From DASSUW01 sp035717845 (GTDB lineage Bacteria > Actinomycetota > Thermoleophilia > Solirubrobacterales > Solirubrobacteraceae), in the NCBI GenBank assembly GCA_035717845.1, contig DASTIC010000043.1, forward strand, positions 48,173 to 112,172: a stretch of DNA of 64,000 nt, in the 5' to 3' direction. The number at the start of each line of letters is the position of its first letter. Position 1 is the first letter of the stretch. The translations under genes were made by a program, and so were the position numbers. The notes beneath the pieces were generated by a model. The model saw only the letters and a list, made by a program, of their open reading frames with translations, had not been told where the DNA came from and did not search any database. Shown one piece after another: positions 16,554 through 25,370 of this stretch.

Positions 16554-16583
16554 TTCCTTTGAGTTTCCTGGGAACTTCCTGAG
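16554..16583. promoter_or_regulatory. TTCCT direct repeats with 11-bp period, candidate OmpR-family box
   Basis: TTCCT occurs at 16554, 16565 and 16576, exactly 11 bp apart, just upstream of the response regulator gene. OmpR/PhoB-family regulators typically bind as head-to-tail dimers to direct repeats of about 10-11 bp. The 16567-16583 part recurs upstream of the glycosyltransferase at 13740-13756. Confidence 0.55.
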
Positions 16584-16584
16584 A

Positions 16585-17361
16585 TCAGCGTACGTCCCGC
16601 GGCGGCCGCTTGGCCAGCACGCGGGCGGCGATGCCCGACTGGGTGGCGCGCCCGTAGGCGTCGCCGGTGCCGCTCGTGAGCACGGCCAGCGCGATCCGGC
16701 GGCCGTCGCGCTCGAGCAGCGCGACCTGGTGGGCGATCCGGGTCCGCCAGCCGCCCTTGAACATGATCGTGAAGCCGCGCTCCTCCGCGACCGGCGCGAT
16801 GCCCCAGCGCTGCGAGCCGACGATCGACGCCAGCAGGCGGCGCAGGTAGGAGCGGTGGCGGCGCGGCGCGAGGCGGTCGATCCGGATGAAGAGCCGCGCC
16901 TGGTCGGCGGCCGTGAGCTGGGCGTCGGCCCAGTGGCCGACGTCGGCGAAGCGCGTCATGCCGGCGACCTCGGCCAGCCGTTCCAGGCCGGAGCCTCCCA
17001 CGCGGCGGTAGACGGTGCTGGCGGCCGCGTTGTCGGAGACGCGGATCATCGGCCCGAGCAGCTCCAGCTCGCTCGACGTCAGCTCGCGCCCGCGGGCCGA
17101 CCGCACGACCGCGAGCGCCAGCATCGCCTTGACCACGCTGGCCGACGGGTAGCGCCGGTCGACGGCCACGCCGCGGATGCGCCGGCCGTCCGCGACCGCG
17201 AACGACACCGAGCCGCTCCGCTCCCGCGCCCACCGCTTCGCGTCCTCCACCCCGCCCCACGCGACGAGCCGCGGCGCCGGCGCCGGCGGCACCGCCGTCG
17301 CCGTCCTCGCCTCTCCCGCCGCAAGCAGTGCGAGCGCCGTCGCCGCCAGAGCGCGCTTCAC
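16585..17361 (-). CDS. Class A beta-lactamase-like serine hydrolase, secreted
   Basis: A 258-residue predicted exported protein with a signal peptide (VKRALAATALALLAAG, cleavage near residue 23). Active-site motifs of the penicillin-binding/beta-lactamase fold are SVVK (S75, K78), SDN (109-111) and a KGG-type triad in IMFKGGW. The class A omega-loop glutamate is not obvious, so true beta-lactamase activity is doubtful; related proteins are often annotated as serine hydrolases with cell-wall roles. The GTG at 17361 is chosen because it starts the signal peptide. It lies just upstream of the two-component genes on the same strand, with the repeat box in between. Confidence 0.82.
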   Translation of the reverse strand: MKRALAATALALLAAGEARTATAVPPAPAPRLVAWGGVEDAKRWARERSGSVSFAVADGRRIRGVAVDRRYPSASVVKAMLALAVVRSARGRELTSSELELLGPMIRVSDNAAASTVYRRVGGSGLERLAEVAGMTRFADVGHWADAQLTAADQARLFIRIDRLAPRRHRSYLRRLLASIVGSQRWGIAPVAEERGFTIMFKGGWRTRIAHQVALLERDGRRIALAVLTSGTGDAYGRATQSGIAARVLAKRPPRDVR

Positions 17362-17429
17362 GGGACGACCACGGCGTCGAGGTCCGCCACGCCACGCATC
17401 ATGCCGGTTCCGTGTGAGGATGCCGGGCA

Positions 17430-18052
17430 ATGCGCACCAGCGATCTCGTGCACCGCGAGCGCCCCGCGGACGGCGATCCGGCCGGCCTGCTCGTCCTCCA
17501 CCACGGCCGCGGGGCCGACGAGAACGACCTGCTCGGCCTGGCCGACGTGCTCGACCCCGAGCGGCGGCTGCACGCCGTCACCCCCCGCGCGCCGCTCCAG
17601 CTGCCCGGCTGGCCGGGGCACCACTGGTACGTGGTGCCGCGCGTCGGCTACCCGGACCCCGACACCTTCCACGCCGCGTACCGCAAGCTGTCCACCCTCC
17701 ACGACGGGCTGTGGGAGCGCACCGGCCTCGCGCCGGAGCAGACCGTGTTCGGCGGCTTCTCGATGGGGTCGGTGATGAGCTACGCGCTCGGCCTCGGGCC
17801 GGACCGGCCCGCGCCCGCCGGGATCCTGGCGTTCTCCGGCTTCATCCCCACCGTCGAGGGCTGGGAGCCCGACCTCGCCTCCCGCCAGGGCACCCGCGGC
17901 TTCATCGCCCACGGCCGCAACGACCCGGTGATGCAGGTCGACTTCGCCCGCCGGGCCCGCGACCTGCTCGAGGCGGGCGGCCTGCCGGTCGAGTTCCACG
18001 AGTCCGAGGCCGGCCACCACATCGATCCCGACCACATCCCCCCGGCCGTCGA

Positions 18053-18074
<22 letters not shown>
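17430..18074 (+). CDS. Phospholipase/carboxylesterase-family hydrolase
   Basis: A 214-residue alpha/beta hydrolase of the YpfH/carboxylesterase type. It has LHHGRGADENDLLGLA at the oxyanion region (about 22-38), the nucleophile elbow GFSMGS near residues 109-114, and a C-terminal HGRNDPVMQ aspartate followed by AGHHIDP carrying the histidine. The full length matches the family. Its 3' end overlaps the likely start of the downstream dehydratase, so these two are probably one transcript. It could hydrolyse a sugar lactone or ester formed in that cluster, but this is inference. Confidence 0.85.
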
Positions 18075-19728
<1,654 letters not shown>

Positions 19729-19732
<4 letters not shown>

Positions 19733-20682
19733 GCCGCTATCTCGTCACCGGCGCCTACGGCGCGATCGGCGCGTGGACGCTGCGCGCGCTGCTCGACCGC
19801 GGGCACGAGACGATCGCGTTCGACCTCGGCGAGCAGGCACCGCGGCTCGCGATCGCGCTCGAACCCGAGCAGGCCGCGCGGGTCGTGCGCGTGCGCGGCG
19901 ACATCACCGACCTCCAGCTCGTGGAGCGGGTCCTGGACGAGCACGCCGTCACCCACGTGATCCACCTCGCCGCGCTCCAGGTGCCGTTCGTGCGCGCCAA
20001 CCCGCCGCTCGGCGCGGCGGTCGACGTCCTCGGCACCGTCAACGTGTTCGAGGCGGTGCGGCGCCGCCGCGACCGGATCGCCCCCGTGGTCTACGCCTCC
20101 TCGATCGCCGCGCTCGGCGACGGGGAGCACCCCAGCACGCTCTACGGCGTGTTCAAGTGGGCCAACGAAGGGACGGCCGAGCGCTACTTCGAGGACTACG
20201 GGGTGTCGTCGATCGGCCTCCGCCCGCACACCGTCTACGGCCCCGGCCGCGACCAGGGCCTGACCTCGGCGCCGACCACGGCGATGGTCGCGGCCGCCGC
20301 CGGGGTGCGCTTCCACATCCCCTTCGGCGGCAGCGTGCAGATGCAGTACACGGCCGACGTCGGCGAGGCGTTCGCGCGCGCCAGCGAGCTCGACTACCGC
20401 GGCGCGTCCGTGCACAACCTCGACGGTCCCGTCGTCTCGATGCCCGAGCTGCTCGAGCTGCTCACCGAGGCCGTCCCCGAGGCGGCCAAGCTGATCACGG
20501 CAGACCGCGACCCCCTGCCGTTCCCGGCCGAGGTCGACCACGCGTCGTGGCTCGAGCTGGTCGGCGAGCCGGTCATGCGGCCGATCGAAGCCGGGGTGGC
20601 CGACGCGATCGAGCGCTTCCGCGCGCTGCTGGCCGACGGCCGCGTCAGCCCGCCCTCCAGGGGAGGCCGCGCCGGAGGGTGA
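19729..20682 (+). CDS. NAD-dependent epimerase/dehydratase
   Basis: A 317-residue extended short-chain dehydrogenase. The NAD-binding motif TGAYGAIGAWTL is at the N-terminus (about 7-18), a GDITD segment contacts the adenine, and the catalytic YGVFK (Tyr-x-x-x-Lys) follows a PVVYASSIAALG serine strand. LRPHTVYGPGRDQG is the sugar-nucleotide epimerase-type segment. The ATG overlaps the stop of the dehydratase, indicating coupling. Likely substrates are sugars or sugar derivatives; exact specificity is unknown. The 3' end overlaps the convergent MBL-fold gene by 38 bp. Confidence 0.88.
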
Positions 20683-21391
20683 ACACGTGCACGGGCGCGT
20701 CGGTCTCCGCGGCCTCGTCGGCCGCACGGCCGGGGTGCTCGGTGTTGCCGTCGAACAGGTCCCAGTGGATCGGGACGAGCACGGATGCGCCGATGCGGAC
20801 GGCGAGCGCGACGGCGTCGCGCGCGTCGAGGTTGCCGGCGAGGTCGGCCTGCTCGCGGAAGTACGTACGGCCGTTGACGGGCAGCAAGGCGACGTCGACG
20901 CTCAGCCGCTCCAGGGCGGCCACCACCGCGTCGGTGACCAGCGTGTCGCCGGCGTGGTACAGCGCCACGCCGTCGAGGTCGAGCACGTAGCCCACGAACC
21001 GCGGGTCGTCCGTGTAGCCGTCGCGCGGGTGGAGGGCGTGCACGGCCGGCACGACGCTCGCCGACCCGGCTTCGCCGAGCGGCACGCGGTCCCCGCGCGC
21101 CACGCCCACCAAGGCCGCGTCCGGCACCGCCTCGCGCACCATCGCCTCCAGCGGCGCCGGGGCGACGACGGTCAGCGCGTCGCTGCGCTCGGCCACCGCC
21201 CGCAGCGACGCGGGGTCGAAGTGGTCGAGGTGCTCGTGGGTGATCAGCACCCAGTCGACGTCGCCCTCCACCGGCGGCGGCGGGTAGCGGCGCCCCTCGT
21301 GCTTGGAGAAGAACGGGTCGACGAGGATCCGGCGGCCGGCGGCCTCGAAGCGGAACCCCGCCTGCCCGAGCCATGTCACGACCGGCGCCAC
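20645..21391 (-). CDS. MBL-fold metallo-hydrolase (UlaG/lactonase-like)
   Basis: A 248-residue metallo-beta-lactamase-fold hydrolase. The metal motif HEHLDHFD (HxHxDH) is intact, followed by AVHALHPRDG, a metal-binding aspartate in LYHAGDTLV and a terminal histidine in VPIHWDLF. This arrangement matches UlaG-like proteins, which include L-ascorbate-6-phosphate lactonase. The GTG at 21391 is chosen since the fold begins with VVTWLGQAGF directly after it. It lies on the minus strand between a sugar epimerase and a glucose-dehydrogenase-like gene, so a lactonase role in the same pathway is possible. It is divergent from the dehydrogenase with 22 bp between starts. Confidence 0.85.
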   Translation of the reverse strand: MAPVVTWLGQAGFRFEAAGRRILVDPFFSKHEGRRYPPPPVEGDVDWVLITHEHLDHFDPASLRAVAERSDALTVVAPAPLEAMVREAVPDAALVGVARGDRVPLGEAGSASVVPAVHALHPRDGYTDDPRFVGYVLDLDGVALYHAGDTLVTDAVVAALERLSVDVALLPVNGRTYFREQADLAGNLDARDAVALAVRIGASVLVPIHWDLFDGNTEHPGRAADEAAETDAPVHVFTLRRGLPWRAG

Positions 21392-21413
21392 GGCGCGAGG
21401 ATACTGTTGGCGG

Positions 21414-22460
21414 GTGCAGGCGCTCATCACGGTCCCGGGGCATCCTGACTCGGCGGCGATCGCCGATCGCGCGGCACCCGACCTCGATCCGAGCGGCGTC
21501 GCGATCCGCGTGCTGGAGGTCGGGGTGTGCGGCACCGACCGCGAGATCGCCGCCGGCGAGTTCGGCGTCGCGCCGCCCGGCGAGGACGTGCTCGTGCTCG
21601 GGCACGAGCTGCTCGGCGAGGTGGCCGCCGACGGCCACGGCTTCACCAAGGGCGACCTCGTCAGCGCCACCGTGCGGCGCTCGTGCGAGCGCTGCACGCC
21701 GTGCCTGGCGGGCTCGCCGGACGCGTGCGCGACCGGCGACTACGCCGAGCGCGGGATCACCGCGCTGCACGGATTCGCCGCCGAGCTGGTGGTCGAGCGC
21801 GCCGAGCACGTGGTGGCGGTCCCGCCCGCTCTCGGCCGCCTCGGCGTGCTGGCCGAGCCGGCCTCGATCTGCGCGCGCGGGATCCGCCACGCGCTCGCGA
21901 TCGGCGCGCGCCAGCCGTGGGAGCCGCAGCGGGCGCTGGTGATCGGCGCCGGCGCGATCGGGATGCTGGCCGCGTACATGCTCCGGCTCGCCGACTTCGA
22001 GGTGTGGGTCGCGGCGCGCAGCCCGGCCGGCAGCGACAAGGCGCAGCTGGTGGAGGCCGCCGGAGCGCGCTACCTCTCGACGGCCGAGACCGCGCTCGAG
22101 GACGCGGGCCGCTTCGACCTCGTGATCGAGGCGGCCGGGAGCGCCGAGCTGATGCTCGCGGGCGCCGGCGTGCTGCGGCGCAACGGCGTCGCCTGCCTGC
22201 TCGGGCTCGACGCCCACCCGCACTCGCTGTCGGTCGACGCCGCGCTGTTCGGGGTCGACTTCGTGATCGAGAACCGCGTGCTGTTCGGCAGCGTCAACGC
22301 CCACAAGCAGGACTGGGCGGCCGGCGTCCGCGAGCTCGAGGAGATGCGGCTCCGGTGGCCTGAGGCGCTCGAGCGGATGGTCGGCCGGCGCGTGGCTCCC
22401 GACCGCTTCCACGACGCGTTCGAGTTCCGGGGCGTCAAGGCGACGTTGCTGTTCGACTGA
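21414..22460 (+). CDS. Glucose 1-dehydrogenase-like zinc MDR enzyme
   Basis: A 348-residue zinc-dependent dehydrogenase. It has VCGTDREIAAGEFG and LGHELLGEV (catalytic zinc region), CERCTPC plus a later cysteine (structural zinc), a VIGAGAIGMLAAYML Rossmann motif and a C-terminal domain like that of archaeal-type glucose dehydrogenases (NRVLFGSVNAHKQDW). These oxidise aldoses at C1 to lactones using NAD(P). The GTG start lies at the beginning of the conserved N-terminus. Proximity to an IlvD/Edd-type dehydratase and possible lactonases supports a non-phosphorylative sugar oxidation route. Substrate not proven. Confidence 0.85.
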   Translation: MQALITVPGHPDSAAIADRAAPDLDPSGVAIRVLEVGVCGTDREIAAGEFGVAPPGEDVLVLGHELLGEVAADGHGFTKGDLVSATVRRSCERCTPCLAGSPDACATGDYAERGITALHGFAAELVVERAEHVVAVPPALGRLGVLAEPASICARGIRHALAIGARQPWEPQRALVIGAGAIGMLAAYMLRLADFEVWVAARSPAGSDKAQLVEAAGARYLSTAETALEDAGRFDLVIEAAGSAELMLAGAGVLRRNGVACLLGLDAHPHSLSVDAALFGVDFVIENRVLFGSVNAHKQDWAAGVRELEEMRLRWPEALERMVGRRVAPDRFHDAFEFRGVKATLLFD

Positions 22461-22478
22461 CCCGGGTAGCCAGCGGGC

Positions 22479-23252
22479 ATGGAGCTGAAGAACCGGACCA
22501 TCCTCGTCACCGGATCCAACCGCGGCATCGGCCACGCGCTCTGCGCGCGCCTGATCTCCGAGCCGGTGCGGCTGCTCGCCGGCGTGCGCGACCTGAACCG
22601 GTTCGAGCCGTTCCCGGGCGGCGTCGCCGAGGTGGTGCCCGTGCGGATGGACCTCGCGAGCCGCGAGTCGATCGAGGCGTGCGCGGCGGAGCTGGGCGAG
22701 GAGCTGGAGCGCGTGGACGTGCTCGTCAACAACGCGGGCGAGTGGGTTGGCGGCCCCCTGGCCGACACGAGCGAGGACGACATCTACGAGGTCGTGCAGG
22801 CCAACCTGGCGGCGACGCTCCACCTCACCCGCTTCGTGCTGCCGCACATGCTGCGCCGCCGCGACGGCAAGATCGTCAACCAGTCGAGCATCGTCGCCTA
22901 CAACCACTTCCCCGGCACCGCGGTCTACTCGGCGACCAAGGCCGGGATCACGGCGCTGACCAACGCGCTGCGGCGCGAGCTGGAGGGCAGCGGAGTCACC
23001 ACGCTCGAGCTCATCACCGGCGGCACCGACACCGACATGCTCGATCAGGCGGCGGCCGACCTCGGCCCGCACACGGACACCTCGAAGTGGGAGTCCCGCG
23101 ACCCGGACGAGTGGGCGGACATGATCGTCGCGGCGATCGAGGACGACGACGAGCGGCTCGAGCCGAGCGGCAAGAGCAAGCTCGCGCGGCTGGCCGGCGC
23201 CGCGCCGTCCGGGCTGATGGACCAGGTCTCGAAGCGCGTCTTCGACCGCTGA
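22479..23252 (+). CDS. Short-chain dehydrogenase/reductase
   Basis: A 257-residue classical SDR. The cofactor motif TGSNRGIGHAL lies near residues 12-22, NNAG is present in VLVNNAGEW, and the catalytic serine (NQSSIVAYN) and YSATK (Tyr-x-x-x-Lys) follow. The C-terminal 60 residues (EWADMIVAAIEDDDERLEPSGK) resemble SDR proteins with a short helical extension. It starts 18 bp after the glucose-dehydrogenase-like gene on the same strand and could belong to that transcript. Substrate unknown. Confidence 0.9.
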   Translation: MELKNRTILVTGSNRGIGHALCARLISEPVRLLAGVRDLNRFEPFPGGVAEVVPVRMDLASRESIEACAAELGEELERVDVLVNNAGEWVGGPLADTSEDDIYEVVQANLAATLHLTRFVLPHMLRRRDGKIVNQSSIVAYNHFPGTAVYSATKAGITALTNALRRELEGSGVTTLELITGGTDTDMLDQAAADLGPHTDTSKWESRDPDEWADMIVAAIEDDDERLEPSGKSKLARLAGAAPSGLMDQVSKRVFDR

Positions 23253-23268
23253 GTTACGCTGCCGCGCC

Positions 23269-24048
23269 GTGGCGCCCGACGTCCGCGTGGTCACGTTCAA
23301 CGCCGCGGCGGGCAACCCGCGCATCACCACGCGCCAGGCCGACTTCCTCCAGCTCCCGTTCTACCGCGAGGCGCTGGAGAGCGTCCCGGGCGCCCCGCTG
23401 CTGGCGCTCCAGGAGGTGGGCGACGAGCAGGCGGCGGCGCTGCGCCGGACTGCCGCCGCCCGCGCCGGACGCGTGCTCCAGATGCGCCGCCCCAAGCTCG
23501 GCAACGCCCTCGTCATCCCCGACCGGTACCTGGTCCTCTCCCACCGGCGCAACTACTACGTCGTCCCGCAGCTGCGCGGGATCCTCGACGGCCTCCGCGG
23601 CCGGCGCCCCAACTGGCGCCAGTTCGGCGAGCTGCGGATGTGGATCGAGGCCCGGTTACGCGACCGCCACACGGGCCGCGACCTCACGCTCCTGACTACG
23701 CACATCTCGGCCGACGGCAGCCTCAAGGTCCCGCAGACAAAGGCGATCGTGGGCCGAGCGCTGGCCGCGGCCGCCCGAGGCCCCGTGATCCTGGCCGGCG
23801 ACTTCAACGTGCCCGCGCACAACCCGCGCGGCCGCGACGTCGAGGCCGCCGCGCTGATCGCCCGGCTGCGCGACGTCGGGACCGCGAAGCCGCCGGGCCG
23901 CGAGAACATCGACTACGTGCTGACCGCCGGCTTCGAGCCGGTCTCCTCGCGGCTGTGGACGGGCGACTCGCTGTCGCTGCCCGGCAGCCCGAACGCGGAG
24001 ACGGTCAGCGACCACTACGCCGAGGACGACGTCGTCCGCTACAGCTAG
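23269..24048 (+). CDS. Endonuclease/exonuclease/phosphatase-family protein
   Basis: A 259-residue protein of the EEP (DNase I-like) fold. It begins VRVVTFNAAAGNPR (the catalytic asparagine strand), then LALQEVG (metal-binding glutamate), TTHISAD, LAGDFNVPAHNPRG (DxN motif) and ends with a NIDYVLTAG aspartate and SDHYAEDD (SDH motif), so all main active-site blocks are visible. The substrate could be a nucleic acid, phosphoinositide or sugar phosphate; the sequence does not decide. The GTG start is 16 bp after the SDR stop. There is no signal peptide, so it is probably cytoplasmic. Confidence 0.85.
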   Translation: MAPDVRVVTFNAAAGNPRITTRQADFLQLPFYREALESVPGAPLLALQEVGDEQAAALRRTAAARAGRVLQMRRPKLGNALVIPDRYLVLSHRRNYYVVPQLRGILDGLRGRRPNWRQFGELRMWIEARLRDRHTGRDLTLLTTHISADGSLKVPQTKAIVGRALAAAARGPVILAGDFNVPAHNPRGRDVEAAALIARLRDVGTAKPPGRENIDYVLTAGFEPVSSRLWTGDSLSLPGSPNAETVSDHYAEDDVVRYS

Positions 24049-24076
24049 CCCCGGGAGCGCCGATGATCCGGGTGCC

Positions 24077-25279
24077 ATGGCCCAAGCAACCACGAGCTGG
24101 ACGACGCCGGAAGTCGTCATGGCGCGCCAGCCGATCTTCGACGCCGACCTGCGCCTCGAGGCGTTCGAGCTGCTCTACCGCACGGTGGGCGACAACGACT
24201 CGCCGGCCGGCGACCGCGCGACGGCCACCGTGCTCGTCGGCGCGCTGGCCGACGTCGGGCTCGCGCGGCTGGTGGGCTCGCAGCGGGCGTACCTGAACGT
24301 CAACCGCGAGTTCCTGCTCGCCTTCCGCCCGCTGCCGCTGCCCGCCGATCGCGTCGTGCTCGAGCTGGTCGAGGACCAGGTGATCGACGCCGAGCTGCTC
24401 GAGGTCCTGGCCGAGCTGGTCGACGACGGCTTCACGCTCGCGCTCGACAACTTCGACTACCGGCCGGAGCACGAGCCGCTGCTGCGCCTCGCCACCGTCG
24501 CGAAGCTCGACATCCAGGCGCTCGACCGCGACGCCCAGACCGAGCACGTGCGGCGGCTGCGCGAGCTGGGCCTGACCGTGATCGCGGAGAAGGTCGAGAC
24601 GCGCGAGGAGCTCGAGCACTGCCGCCGCCTCGGCGTCGACGGCTTCCAGGGCTTCTTCTTCGAGCGCCCGGCGATCGTCTCCGGCCGCCCCACCCCCACC
24701 TTCCGCATGCGTGCGCTGGCCGAGCTGCTCGACACGGAGGACGAGGACCTCGACGCGCTCGAGCACCTCATCAGCCACGACGCCGGCATCAGCCACAAGC
24801 TCCTCCGGCTCACCAACTCCGCGCACGTCTCGCCGCGCAGCGAGATCCGCTCGATCCGCCACGCCCTCGCCCTCCTCGGCGGGCGCACGGTGCGCCGCTG
24901 GGCGATGCTGTTCCTGCTCTCGGAGAGCCGCGGGCACTCGCACGAGCTGCTCGTCACCGCGCTCGTGCGCGCCGGCCTGTGTGAGATGCGCGCCGAGCGG
25001 GACGGGAACGCGGAGGCCGACCGCGCCTTCACCGTCGGCCTCTTCTCGGTCGCCGACGCGCTGCTCCACACGACGATGCCGGAGCTCCTCCACGAGCTCC
25101 CGTTCGACGAGCGCACCACCGAGGCGCTGCTCGACCACGTCGGCCCCGAGGGGCGCATCCTCCGGACGGTGCTCGCGTACGAGCGCGGGCGCTTCGACGA
25201 GCACGAGGTGAGCGGGCTCAGCGCGATGTACTACGACGCGGTCGAGTGGGCCACCGAGACCGTGCTCCAGCTCGGCTGA
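24077..25279 (+). CDS. EAL-HDOD protein (YuxH-like) with degenerate EAL domain
   Basis: A 400-residue protein with an N-terminal EAL-type barrel (about 1-200) and a C-terminal HDOD helical domain (about 210-400). The EAL signature is altered: ARQPIFDADLRLEAFELLYR has ELL in place of EAL, the metal-binding DDFGTG region is replaced by LDNFDY, and only scattered ligands such as AEKVE remain. Cyclic-di-GMP hydrolysis is therefore unlikely, and a signal-binding or partner role is more likely. HDOD is recognisable from SHDAGISHKLLRLTNSA. It lies between the EEP gene and the amylase gene; a hairpin at 25300-25320 follows. Confidence 0.88.
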   Translation: MAQATTSWTTPEVVMARQPIFDADLRLEAFELLYRTVGDNDSPAGDRATATVLVGALADVGLARLVGSQRAYLNVNREFLLAFRPLPLPADRVVLELVEDQVIDAELLEVLAELVDDGFTLALDNFDYRPEHEPLLRLATVAKLDIQALDRDAQTEHVRRLRELGLTVIAEKVETREELEHCRRLGVDGFQGFFFERPAIVSGRPTPTFRMRALAELLDTEDEDLDALEHLISHDAGISHKLLRLTNSAHVSPRSEIRSIRHALALLGGRTVRRWAMLFLLSESRGHSHELLVTALVRAGLCEMRAERDGNAEADRAFTVGLFSVADALLHTTMPELLHELPFDERTTEALLDHVGPEGRILRTVLAYERGRFDEHEVSGLSAMYYDAVEWATETVLQLG

Positions 25280-25299
25280 CCCCGGCGCACACGCGCTTG

Positions 25300-25320
25300 A
25301 CGGGAGTGAGAGACTCCCGT
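25300..25320. terminator. Perfect hairpin between EAL-HDOD gene and amylase gene
   Basis: ACGGGAGT and ACTCCCGT pair perfectly around a GAGAG loop, followed by TTTCT. It sits 20 bp after the EAL-HDOD stop and 50 bp before the amylase start. It fits either a rho-independent terminator of the upstream gene or an operator in the amylase promoter region; the short T run makes the terminator reading only moderately likely. Confidence 0.5.
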
Positions 25321-25370
25321 TTCTAGAGGCGTTGGAATCGGTCCCATCGGACCGGAGGGGGAGTCGGGAC

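Noticed and set aside
16585..17361. Antibiotic resistance gene
   Set aside because: SxxK and SDN are present, but the class A omega-loop glutamate is not evident and the signal is of a general cell-wall hydrolase; resistance function cannot be claimed.
20394..23330. Long open frame on the minus strand (978 codons) across the MBL, dehydrogenase and SDR genes
   Set aside because: Arises from strong GC bias in codon position; its translation shows low-complexity RRRA/HH-type composition and only the real MBL gene inside it has motifs.
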